This document shows, piece after piece, positions 21,775 to 32,268 of a DNA stretch of 64,000 nucleotides. The stretch comes from Cryptomeria japonica (Eukaryota; Streptophyta; Pinopsida; Cupressales; Cupressaceae). Both the position numbers and the translations under genes were made by a program. The stretch is taken from positions 140,682,897 through 140,746,896 of the forward strand of contig NC_081407.1 of NCBI RefSeq assembly GCF_030272615.1, in the 5' to 3' direction. Numbering within the stretch: position 1 is the first letter of the stretch; each line of letters begins with the position of its first letter. The notes under the pieces are model-generated. The model was not told the DNA's origin and made no database searches. It saw nothing but the letters and a program-made list of their open reading frames with translations.

Positions 21775-23239
21775 ATGGATGTTGTTAGTTGGTTTGTCGA
21801 GCACATCTCCTTTTGAAGTTGTTAGCTAATAAGCACCTGATCCATAGGCTGATATGATGACATAGGGACCTAACCAGTTAGGTTCAAATTTCCCTTTCTT
21901 TTCTCGATCTTGCTGATTTCTAGGATTTTCCTTGAGTACTAGATCACCAATTTAAAATTTTTTGTTAATGACCTTGTGGTTGTAGCTTCTGCACATGCAT
22001 TTTTGATATGCTTTGAGGTGAGTGTAGGCATGTTGGCGTCTTTCATCTAGAAGTTCTAGCTCTTGCAGTCGATTGACGTGATACTCTTCATCTGGAATGA
22101 AGCCTTTCAAAGAGACTCTGAGAGATGAAATTTTTACCTCCAGGGGGTAAAATTGCTTCTAATCCATATACCAATGAATATGGTGTAGCTCCTGTAGGTG
22201 TGCGGATGCTAGTTCTGTATGCCCAAAGTGCTGGATTGAGTTGTACGTGCCAATATTTGCCTGCATCATTCACTGTTTTCTTTAGGATTTTCAATATTAT
22301 TTTGTCAGATGCTTTGGCTTGACCATTCCCCTGTGGGTAGTAAGGTGTAGAGAAACGATGTTGGATTTTGAATTTTTCACATAGTTCTCGCACATCTTGG
22401 TTCTTGAAAGGTCGTCCATTATCTGTGATGATGGAACTTGGAATGCCATATTGGCAGATTAGATAATTAAGGATAAAAGAGGCAATTTGTTTCCCAATCA
22501 CCGTGGTCATGGAGACTGCTTCAATCCATTTGGTAAAATATTTTGTTGTAGTTATGATGAACTTGTGTCCATTTGAAGATGAAGGATGAATTTTCCCGAC
22601 TAAGTCTAGTCCCCACTAGTAAAAGGGCCAAGATGTTGTGAATGGCTGCAGTTCCCGTGCTGGTGCATGTATAAGATTGCCATGGATTTGGCATTTAGGA
22701 CACTTCTTTGCAAAATCTTTTTCCATCGTTGGCCAGTAATATCCCATTCTCAGAAGTTTTTTAGCAAGAGTGGGACCACTTGAATGTGTGCCACAGATAC
22801 CTTCATGAAGCTCTTATAAAGCGGAGTCAAATTCATTACGATCAAGGCAACGAAGAAGAGTACCATCTAGACCTTGACAGTACAAAGTATCAGCAGTGAG
22901 AGTATAACGGGTGGCTTGCCGGATAAAGTTGCATTTTTGGTCTCGGGATAGGTCAATGGGTAGGATATTTCTTTTAAGATAGTCGTATATCGGTCCGTAT
23001 AACGGAGAGTCAGAACCGGTCAAGGCATAGATAACATGGGAATCAGAATGGTCATAGGCTGGGGAGAACAGTTGTTCTACTAGAAACTCATAATGACTCT
23101 GTTGCTCTGGAATTTGCAATAGTGAAACGATAGTAGCTATTGCATCGGCTACTTTATTGTCCAACCTTGGTATTTGCTTGAAGGTGATGTGTACAACATA
23201 TTGTTTGAAATCATCCACCATTTGTTTGTATGGTAGCAT
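21775..23239 (-). pseudogene. Element B end of second RNase H and integrase (broken)
   Basis: The last part of the archaeal-type RNase H (FKQIPRLDNKVADAIA) leads into the integrase. The zinc-binding HHCC is complete: HEGICGTHSSG-like, then MGYYWPTMEKDF and CPKCQIHGN. The core has WGLDLVGKIH and ITDNGRPFKN, giving two catalytic Asp. The third catalytic residue in NGQAKASDK is Lys where the family has Glu (NGQAEAS), a GAA to AAA change that would abolish strand transfer. The C-terminal IGDLVLKENP and KFEPNWLGPY blocks end near 21775. A TAG replaces Trp near 22616 and the frame is also interrupted near 22814 and 21960. Confidence 0.85.
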
Positions 23240-23269
23240 CTTGTCGTCCTTTGTCTAATAGTCATTGTT

Positions 23270-23880
23270 GATCTGATTGATGACTAATTGTGAATCTCTG
23301 TAGACTTTTAATTATATGATTCTCCATTCCACGACCATTTTGATGCCTATAACCAGTGCCTCATATTCAACAATGTTATTTGTGTATGGAAACATGAGCC
23401 TATAAGATCTTGGTATGGTGTGCCCGTCAGGAGTGATGAATAGAATGCCAGCCCCTGAGCCATGTTGAGTATAGGATCCATCAAAGTATAGGGTCCATTG
23501 TTTGGTGGAAATAGTAAAAACATCCCTATCCAAAAATTTGATCTCCATTGGTTGTTTTCCCGGTAGCGGTGCTTCAGCTAGTTGATCTGCAATTGCTTGT
23601 CCCTTGATAGCTCGTTGCTCTGTGTAGTAGATATCAAATTCACTAAGAATCATGATCCATTTAGCCAATCTGCTTGTAAGAGCTGCTTTGCTGAGCAAAT
23701 ATTTGAGAGGATCAATTTTTGCAACTAGCTTAATTGTGTGAGATAGCATGTAATGTTGGAACTTTTGAGAGGCAAATACCATTGTTAGACAAGCCTTCTC
23801 AATGAATGTATAGTTGAGTTCATATCCATTTAATGTCATGTTGATGTAATAGATAGCTCGTTCCTTGCCTTGTTGATCTT
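23270..23880 (-). pseudogene. Element B RNase H plus second, archaeal-type RNase H
   Basis: The first RNase H is the degenerate Ty3 form (ELNYTFIEKACLTMVFASQK, LVAKIDPLKYLL, RLAKWIMILSEFDI). After a linker (KGQAIADQLAEAPLPG) a second RNase H begins with WTLYFDGSYTQHGSGAGILF, then NIVEYEALVIGIK and DSQLVINQI. The Asp-Glu-Asp catalytic residues of the second domain are visible. Two RNase H domains in a row, the second resembling archaeal/plant chromosomal RNase H, is a hallmark of Tat-lineage elements. TAA/TAG codons near 23880 and 23312 and the junction near 23260 break the frame. Confidence 0.86.
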
Positions 23881-23881
23881 C

Positions 23882-24859
23882 TTATGCTAATAATGTCCCC
23901 AGTGATATATCTATTGTTGAAATGTAGAGAATGAGTGGCTTCCCTGGTATTGGTGGTACTAGAACTGGTGGGTTCATTAGATATTGTTTGATTTGATAGA
24001 ATGATTCTGCACATTTGGCTTCCCATCTGAATGGTACATTTTTATGTAGCAAATGGTTGAATGGTAGATTTTTATTTGCTAGTTGAGCGATGAATCGCCT
24101 GATTGACTGGAGTCGTCCTTGTAGAGATCTGAGCGGGCTGAAGTTCTTTGGTGGTGGCATCTCCATTATGGCTTGTACCTTTGTTGGATCCACTTCAATG
24201 CCCTTTGTTGAAACGATGTAGCCTAGTAATTTGCCTAATGTTACCCCGAAGACACACTTCTTAGGGTTGAGCCTAACTTGGAATTTCTCCAATCTGTCAA
24301 AAATCTTTTCTAAGATGCTTAGATGTTCTGCCCAGGTAAATGATTTAGCTAGTAGATCATCCACATAGTCCTCCATGAAGGTATGCATCATGTCATGAAA
24401 GATTGTTGTCATTGCTTGTTGATAAGTTGCCCCAACATTCTTTAAGCCAAAAGGCATGACATTCCAACAATGCGTTCCCCAAGGACAGGTGAATGTTGTT
24501 CTATCTTGATCCTCTGGGGCTATCTTGATTTGATTATAGCCCGAAAAACTGTCCATTAGTGATAGCATTGCATGGCCTACTGTGAGGTCTACAATTATGT
24601 CGATACTGGGCAAAGAAAAGTCATCCTTTGGACAGGCTTTGTTGACATCTCTAAAATCGATGCAAATCCTGATGCTACCATTTGGTTTAGATACCGATAC
24701 GATGTTGGAAATCCATTCAGCATAGTCGATAGGTCGAATAAATCCGATGTCTAATAGTTTCTTCAACTCAACTTTGACCATGAATGCTACATGTGGATTC
24801 ATCTTTCTCAGTTTTTGCTTCATTGGCTTAGCTCCTGGAGTAATGGACAAGTGATGCAT
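23882..24859 (-). pseudogene. Element B reverse transcriptase
   Basis: The frame is open for 325 codons with all main blocks: GFIRPIDYAEWISNIVSVSK, RICIDFRDVNKACPKDDF, LMDSFSGYNQIKIAPEDQ, WNVMPFGLKNVGATYQQAM and the catalytic YVDD at 24368-24357. The thumb has LNPKKCVFGVTLGKLLGYIV. A TGA/TAA replaces a codon just before HHLSITPG at 24860, where the family continues from the upstream MPRIDP segment. This domain is one of the best preserved in the element. Confidence 0.9.
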
Positions 24860-24865
24860 GATTAA

Positions 24866-26060
24866 CTATGGATCAATCCTGGGCATATCTACATATGACC
24901 AAACAAAGTTGATTTGCTTTTCTTTGAAAAATTGGATAAACTCTGATTTTTCTTCCTCTGTCAAAGATTCTGCAAGGTGTATATTTTTGGTTGCTTCTGT
25001 TGTACCAATGTTGATTGATTGAGCGGGCTCAATCAATATGGGTGATCGTTCCTGATAATGTTCAGGAAGAGTGGCAAGTCTCCCATCTTTAGGTGCCTTA
25101 AAAAGGTTTTCACCCTCAGATGCATCCTTTATTTTTACTTTTTTGTGATCTATTGCTACCATTGACTGGTTTTCAACAGCAGCTCTTTTATTTTGTTCAT
25201 TTTTGCGATGGAGAGACTTGGCACTCCCTTGATTGTAGACGTCATTACTTTGTTCACTGGTAGAGTCTATTTTTGGGTTAACAGTACAAGTAATGGATAA
25301 TGGATTCGTCATTTGCGAAAATTGGTATGTTATGATTTTCAGGTTCGTCCCAGTCTACGAGGTCAGGAAAGATAAGTGGTAAGGAGTCATTAGGTGGATC
25401 AAGTTCAAATGTTGTAAGTGTCAGGATGAAGGTATCATCGTGGTTGGCTGGGATATTAAATAAGTTAAGGATTTTGTTGAGGTCTTCGATGCTATCATCT
25501 TTTGTGTAGACTTGCTCGTAATGTCGCTGCTCATTTTTTTTGGCGTCATAGATATTCTGTGGACCAAATTCAAGGAGTCTAGGTTCTGTGTCATGTTCTT
25601 CTTGAGAGATGGGTGCATGACTGTCATTTGCAACAATATCTTCAGTAACATTAGAACAACTACCCCATTCATAGTCATTTGAATCAGTCTCACAGGTATT
25701 ATCCCAAATTTTGGCAGTGTTGTGGACGGGTATGTTGTAGGGTGAAAACAAGTCTTTGATGATTGATACAAGTCTAATACTTTTCTTTGATTCTATGTTA
25801 GATCCTGCTTCCACTCTTTGCATTTGTTCATATACTGTCTCTCCTCGAGGAGGAATGATGTTATTAGGAGGTGATTCCTCTTTGTCGGACACTGGTTCTT
25901 GAACATGATGTACTTCTGCAGTAGATGCTTCCTTCTTTTGATTGATGGGCTTCCCTTGATGTTGCTTTCTTTCTTGATATTCTCGTTCTTTATGTATTGT
26001 CTTTGCTGACTCAAATAGTGCCTCCTACCAGGAATCCTCCTTGTATTTCTTCTTTGCCTT
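24866..26060 (-). pseudogene. Element B linker between protease and reverse transcriptase
   Basis: Overlapping minus-strand frames at 25892-25278 and 25312-24866 encode a charged, probably disordered segment. It ends in LAESLTEEEKSEFIQFF and FVWSYVDMPRIDP, which is the sequence expected directly before the reverse transcriptase in Tat elements. At least two frame changes are needed to connect it to its neighbours. In Ogre elements the corresponding region contains an intron; I could not establish one here. Confidence 0.65.
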
Positions 26061-27479
26061 TCACTGAGGTTTTTGGTATTTGCTTGGTGTCTTCCTGGGT
26101 GGTAGAGTGTATTCATAGCCCAATCTTGTTTTGTCTTTATTGAATTGTGAAGGAGGATCTAATGGTTTTGTGATGCCTTCTTGATGCTTGTCGATAGATC
26201 CTTTGCCATTGTATCCCATTTGTTGCATGATTAAATAGCCTTTTCCATACAGGTGTGTTGGTATAGCTACCTCCATAGTAGCTGCCCTGTCTTCTTCCTC
26301 ATCCTTGTATAGCCAACTAAGGATGACTTTTTCCTCTAATTCATGTGCTAGAGTGCCTAGTTGGATAAATTTTCCATCAAACTTGGTGATGGGTTGTGTT
26401 GCTGGATGTATTGATGTTGTAGGTAATCCATGAGATTTAGGCGATGCTGGTAAGTTGGCTAAACACAAAGGTTCCAAAGAGTATTCTCCCATGCCTTGCT
26501 CTTTGATTTTCATATTCTGCTTGAAATCCATAGATAGCGATTTAGACTTTTCTTGCTGAATAGTTGGTGCTGAGGAACTTTGTTTTTCTCTATTATGTGG
26601 AACCAAGCTGTCTTGGGCTGCCCCCATAGCATTGCAATGTTGAAATGGGTTATGATCTGCTGATATAGAAATTTCCTGCCCAATGTAGGGGAACTTAACA
26701 CACTGGTGATAAGTAGAAGGTACTCCTTGCATTTTATGTATCCAAGGTCGACCCAATAAGATATTACATGCGAGGTCTATGTCTAAGACTTGGCACATAG
26801 TGTCCTTTTGTATTGGTCCTACTTGAATTGGTAACATTACTGTTCCTTTGGATGATCTTTCTTCATCACCATATGCTTTGATAGTGATCTTTTTGTGTGG
26901 ATCAATAGATTCCTCAGAGAAGCCTAATGCACAGATAAGTTTCAAGGTACAAATATTGAGTCTAGCTCCTCCATCTATTAATACTCTTTTGACTCGATGC
27001 TTGTAGACCAAGACTTCAATGTGGAGTGGAGTATTGTGTGGATGGCTCAATGAGATATTATCATGCTCAGAAAAGGTAAGGTTATGAGGTCTTGTCATAT
27101 GAGCCACCATGGCTTGGAATTTGTCAGCATCCAGATCTTGAGGTACATTTGTTTCCAATAGTGCTTGTTCTAAGATGTCCTTATGTTTTGGCAAAAGTTT
27201 TAGCAACTCCAGTATAGATATTTGAGCAGGAGTTTTGCGCAGTTGACTAACTAGATCATATTGAATTTTGGGTATGGTGTTTGTTGTTGATGTATGCCCC
27301 TTCAAGACATATTTTTGAGCTCTGGTTGTTACATTAACGGATTCATGTTCACGTTTATCTTTGATTGTGATGACGTTTACTTGAGTGTCCTCGACTGATA
27401 TATGATTGGTGGTGTTATTGTATATGTGATTGATACGAGCTCCATGTATATCATTTGAGGTTGAAGCTCCATCCTTGTT
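26061..27479 (-). pseudogene. Element B protease region with G-patch
   Basis: This is part of a long open minus-strand frame (28247-26061). An aspartic-protease-like fold has RVLIDGGARLNICTL (near 26990-26945), ITIKAYGDEERSSKGTVMLP, and VLDIDLACNILLGRPWIHKM. Plant elements of this lineage use DGGS at the active site, so the last position (Ala for Ser) is a change. Downstream, GKGYLIMQQMGYNGKGSIDK and HQEGITKPLDPP (about 26245-26150) fit a G-patch, a glycine-rich RNA-binding motif also found after the protease in some retroviruses and plant Ty3 elements. Confidence 0.75.
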
Positions 27480-29204
27480 GTAGTTTGGAAGAGGATTTTT
27501 AAAGGCTCCATGGTCACCATTTGTCTTGAGACCATCGACTGTTAAATCGCCTCTATCAATCATGTCTTGAACAATGTTTTTCAGTCTCATGCAATCATTT
27601 GTTTGATGACCTTTGTTGCGATGAAAATCACAAAAGTGTGAGTCATTCCACCAGGGTGGTTTGATTTGTGGTTCAAAGTTGTTGATTGCTAGTAAGGAGA
27701 TAATTTTGTTTGCCAAGAGTTCTATGAATGTTGACTCCAATGATTGCCCTAGTGGTGTGTAAATGCGTTTTGGAAAGTTGTTGGTGTTACCTCGTGAGTT
27801 TGTATTAGGTCCTCGATTGGTGTTATTGCTTTGGGTATTGTTGGCGTTGTTTGCGTTGAGATGATCTTGATTGGTATTTGGTGCATAAGTGGTAGTGCCT
27901 TGGTTAGCACCTTTTGGATTCTTTGTAGCTTGAGGATTACCTGATAACGCTAGCACTAGTTGCTTGGATTTTGCATCATTTGATTCGTTTCCTCCTTCAT
28001 TTCCAGTGTTTTTGTTTCTAGTCCAGAATCTGGATTTGTCTAAGTTGTTGTTTGGGTTGTTGTAGTTGGATGAACTTGTTCCTTCTTTGAATAATTTCAA
28101 TGAACCTTTCTTGACACATGCTTCCTCTACTTGGATGCCATTTTCGATCAATTTGGCAAAATATGGTATGCATTGAAGTTTGAGTATGTAACTCATCTCA
28201 CTATTCAAGTTGTCGATGAAAATTTCCATCTTTTCCTTTTCAGGCACATCTCAAGGATATCTCGAAACCATACGTCGCCAACATTGAAGGAATACCATGA
28301 ATGTTTCATTGTTTTTCTGTTTGGTATTACAGACATCTAGCATAGTGATAGCATGTTGAATGTTGTAGGAATATTGAGTTATGAACTTGTTGACTAATTC
28401 ATCGAATGATCTGACAGGAGGTGTTATTTTGGATAACCATTCCATTGTTTGTCCTCCCAAGCTTCTTGGGAATAACCTCATCAAATAGGTGTCATCATGG
28501 GAAAATTCAAGACTCATGTTACAAAATTCTCGAACATGATCACAAGGATCACTTTTCCCATCATATTTGTCAAATTTGAGAATATCCGAGTTTGGGGGAA
28601 AAGGTACCATGTTTAACTGTCTGTCAAAAGGATAAGGACAAATTTCAGTCAAGGAGTACCATACTGTTGTCCCTTGTTGCATGTCTTGCATCTGTCTCTG
28701 CAACATTTGCATTTGCTGAGTGAGAGCAATCAAAGGTGAATTTGCCTGCCGAGGGAAGAGTTCTTCCCTTGCATTATTTCTAAGCTGAAATGGTGTGTGG
28801 TAGGGTATATTTTATTCAGGGATGTTTTGCTTGGGCAAATTCTATTCTGGTAGATTTTGCTCAAGTATGTTTTGTTCAGGGTCGCGTGCTTCCTCCTCTC
28901 TTTGTCATTCTTGATAGTCATAATGTCGAGATCTTGTTCTAAATATGTCAATGTCAAAGTCATCAGGGAGTTTAATTCCTTGGCTTGTGAGCATGTGTAG
29001 ATATTTTTCTTTGTCATTTTCCATGAGTCTTTCCACAAGTTTTTGAAATGAAGTGCTTTCTTGGCACTCTTGGAGGAGTTCCTCAGAAATTTCCATGTCT
29101 TCTAGATTTGGACACTTGAACGGATTTGATAATCTTCGATCCATGTTGGACTCTTGTTGCATTTCACTTTGTTTGTTTCGTTGAGAGCGAGTAACAACAG
29201 GCAT
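27480..29204 (-). pseudogene. Element B gag
   Basis: Gag begins MPVVTRSQRNKQ at 29204. The retrotransposon gag domain is at 28600-28250 (FDKYDGKSDPCDHVREF, LMRLFPRSLGGQTMEWL, FDELVNKFITQYSYN, FMVFLQCWRRMVSRYP) and continues past one TGA (28250-28248) into DVPEKEKMEIF. A long Asn/Thr-rich linker is followed by the nucleic-acid knuckle CDFHRNKGHQTNDC near 27640-27595. A frame change joins 28905 to 29038-28730. It would form the element's particle and bind its RNA. Confidence 0.82.
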
Positions 29205-29597
29205 CTAGTAGAAACTTTCTGTGACAAAAGGAACGAACTCCTCTTCGATGTTTTGCTCAAGGGTGTGTGGTTCAGACCACGGTATATTGTAAGTGATGCA
29301 CACTTTGGGGAATAAGGTCGGATGGATCTTTCCTCCTTGATTTAGGCGTTGACTGAATGTTGATTTTTGATAGAATGCTCTACTCCTCAATGGTTCTTTG
29401 TCAAATTCGTTTGTTTTGTCTTGAAGATACAAGCGAATATGATGAATGAATGTTCGATGAGATTTGAAGAGTTGGCGATTGATGTATAAAAAATTATTCT
29501 GTTTGGCAAGTTTCAGAGAACTGGGTTGTTGTTTCCTCAACTTGGTGTTATGATAAATACTCTTTCTTCTCAGAATATGAGGATTAGTCATGCACAA
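29205..29597 (-). pseudogene. Element B leader ORF immediately upstream of gag
   Basis: A 130-codon open frame (MCMTNPHILRRK...) lies in the same frame as gag, separated only by one TAG right before the gag ATG. It is basic, with FLYINRQLFKSHRTFIHHI. Element D carries a similar stretch (SFVYKNCKLLLKHQTFIHR) in its leader at 63118-63318, so it is likely a conserved protein segment. Either it was the original N-terminus of gag or a separate ORF as known upstream of gag in Ogre elements. I cannot assign a function. Confidence 0.55.
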
Positions 29598-30049
29598 GCA
29601 ATCAATGTTGTCCTTTGATTTGTTTTGGATTTAGTTATCTTGTTTGGAAACTCAAGTTTTACCCTATTAAATGAAATTTTAGATGCCCCCTCATGACAAA
29701 ACGTGTCAAATGATATGGAATAAGAGCTTTCCCAATATGGAAACTCTATTTGACAACTTGGAGTTTTAAAACAAGTGTGTTTTTGGATAGAAATCTATTT
29801 GATGGAAGGACCTGTTGATATTTGTGATGATGTTTCCTGATTTTGATAGGAGAGATGTGTTTTATCTTGCGACTAGTTTTTAAATTTTGACAACTTTGTT
29901 TAACGAAGAACTTGCTTTGGGAACAGTTTTCGATACTTTGTTTTGATTCTTTGTTTGATGAAGTTCAAGCTGAGGAAAGAAAGCTTCCTAAATTGTTTTT
30001 AGATTTTTCAAAAATAGCCTCTGTTTTGCCCCCTATTTTCTCAGTTTTT

Positions 30050-30410
30050 GCTATGCGCTAAGACAGAGATGCAATGCGCTATTGAATTTCCTCAACGCGC
30101 TAGAGAACAGACTCCACGCGATAAGCTGCCCTCTGTGACGCACTAACTGGTTTGTTTTGAATTTGTCTTGGTCTAAAAGGTTATGCACTAATATGGGCTG
30201 CCAATGCGCTAACTATTGGTCTCAACGCGCTAATTCTTGATCCCCACGCGCTAAGCTGTTGCTTCAGCACGCCAGAATGTTTTCAAAAAGCGCCAATTTT
30301 AAACTGCTAGTGTTGGATTTTGAAGAAGCGCTAAAGTTCAGAATGAATGTGCTAAAGTGAAGCTTGAGTGCGCTAAAGGATGGTCTCCATGCGCTAAGAA
30401 GTTGCTCTTA
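30050..30410 (-). repeat. TAGCGCAT-type motif cluster 1 in the element B leader
   Basis: On the plus strand the words ATGCGCTA(A), ACGCGCTA(A) and close variants occur about fifteen times at 20-35 bp spacing. Read in the sense of the gag transcript this is TTAGCGCAT, the same word as in the antisense PMD intron at 17230-17660. Confidence 0.82.
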
Positions 30411-30419
30411 CATGCTAAA

Positions 30420-31910
30420 CTGCCCTGATAGTTTGATTTGGTTGTTTTTCTGCAATTTTTGGAACTTTGTTTTCAATGATGATGGATGATTTTCTGAAGT
30501 AATAAATGAAAGCACAACACAAAAGAAGCAACCATTTTTGCTTAATCTAAACAATGAGTGTATGTTCTGCAAGGATGTGTTCAAATCCCCAATGTTTTAA
30601 CAGGTTTAGATACAACAACATACAATTCAGTCAGACTCTTTATTCAAGGGTCATAAGTAATATCATAGCCCACTAGTCTCGATACTCTGTTAGCTCAAAT
30701 AGCCTTGTCCCCTCTAGGGGGCACCCATTTTTTTTGTCTTTTGCTAGAAATTAACCCAAAGTGAATTGCTTCACAATTGAGTAGTTATCTTGGGAGATAC
30801 ATGGTGAGCGATCTTGCGGGCGAATTCTTCCCCACCCTTGCACTATGATATTATAAATGTTTGGATACTGACTTGGCTCAAAGTTTCTATGCTAAAGTTC
30901 GTAATCAGGCTTCTCGTTCGGCCGTCAGTGATAAACTCCCTCAAGAGGATTTCCAACCTTTAAAACAAAGGCTTTATGTATCTCAAGGATACTTAGGGAA
31001 GGCTAATCGTTGTGCAACAACCGTTGAAAAGGACTTTCGTCACTTTCCACTACTATAGTGGGTTGGAATACTTGGTGTCAAAGTCGTTTCCCACTTAGCT
31101 CGTTCCCTTCACACCAGCCAAAGAATGGCTTTAAGAGTTTTTCAACTCCTCGAGAAGGTAGGCCTGCTAAAGGATTTAATGCAATAAACACTGAAAGCGT
31201 AAGAGTGGTCTGGTTTTTTTTATCACCTAGTTAAGGGGAGAGCATATTCCTTCTACTTTCGTAGCAAGCAAACAAGTGTTCTTTTTAACTTTTATTGCAA
31301 TGATTTGGTAAAATCTATATGGAGATGTCGCTCCACAAAACATGGTGTTTATTTTATCCCTTCAAAGCAATGATTTTTTTGATCTAGGAAAAGAGCTTGG
31401 TCAACAAAGCAACTTCGATGTTTGGTCAACAGAAGAAATCAATCAAAAAGGGAAGATCTTCCCTCTTTAATTGTGAATGAATTTGGACGTGTGATTCTTT
31501 TACTTTGCAAAAATTTGAAGTGGATCATTTTATGCACCAAAGGATGGTGAAGTTATTTTTAAAGCCCTTTGTAGAAATGAAATTTGATGGTTTTTTTTAG
31601 AGCCCAAAAATGAAAAATTTTCTCCTAAGAAAGCAAGAAAGATTTCTTTGTTGTTCTTTTTAGTTGCCCAAAATAAGGTGTGAGTTCAATTTTATTTAAA
31701 CAAGAAATGAAAGGAATTTGAATCTTAACTAACTTAGAAAAAGTTAGTAAAATTTAAACTACTTTAAGCCTACATAGAATAGACCCCAAACCTGCAAACA
31801 AATTGTTAGTAACCTGCATAAAACTAGTCAATTAGTTAGCAAGAGGATGGTTTCGTGGACTTCCACAAGTCTAATTTTTTATTTTGGTTACAGATTAATT
31901 TTTTTTTTTT
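30420..31910 (-). other. Element B untranslated leader
   Basis: About 1.5 kb without a credible ORF. It includes 'cccctctagggggcaccca' (near 30710) and poly-T stretches, and lies between the two motif clusters. The transcript from the 5' LTR would cross it before gag. Confidence 0.5.
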
Positions 31911-31919
31911 GGTTCTCTG

Positions 31920-32185
31920 TCTGTGACGTGCTACAAAAAAGACTGTACGCACTACAGGATAACCGAGATGCGCTATTGGACAGACCCAATGCACTGAAAT
32001 GTTTTCCGAAAGCGCTGCTCTATTAAGTTCCCGCACTGAGACCTATAGGAAAAATGTTAAAAAGTCTATGCGTTAAGTGATGGTTTGTAGGCACTAGGAA
32101 GTGAGTCCCACGCGCCAAACATTGAACCAGATGTGTTGGAATATTAACCAGATGCGCTAAGGGATGTTCCCCATGTGTCGATTCT
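31920..32185 (-). repeat. TAGCGCAT-type motif cluster 2 in the element B leader
   Basis: About ten more copies and variants (ATGCGCTATTGG, ATGCGTTAAG, ACGCGCCAAA, ATGCGCTAAGGG on the plus strand). They lie close to the primer binding site and have the same orientation as cluster 1. Confidence 0.72.
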
Positions 32186-32244
32186 TGTTTCCCACATACC
32201 TGCAAAAGTGGTTAAATTCAAAAACCAATTTGATTAATGGGGTT

Positions 32245-32264
32245 GAACCCCACGGTGGGCGCTA
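32245..32264 (-). promoter_or_regulatory. Element B primer binding site (tRNA-Lys)
   Basis: The plus strand reads GAACCCCACGGTGGGCGCTA, which follows the 3' end of plant tRNA-Lys(CUU) (T-arm, acceptor stem and CCA). The only change in the last 15 bases is T for the middle C of CCA. It lies four bases from the 5' LTR end at 32269. This places the start of minus-strand cDNA here and confirms the element's orientation. Confidence 0.8.
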
Positions 32265-32268
32265 GAAA

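Noticed and set aside
30861-31058. 65-codon plus-strand ORF in the element B leader
   Set aside because: No family motif, no counterpart in element C or D, opposite to the element's transcript.
32241-32264. Possible tRNA-Lys gene fragment
   Set aside because: Only the 3' end of the tRNA is present and it sits four bases from the LTR, so it is the primer binding site.
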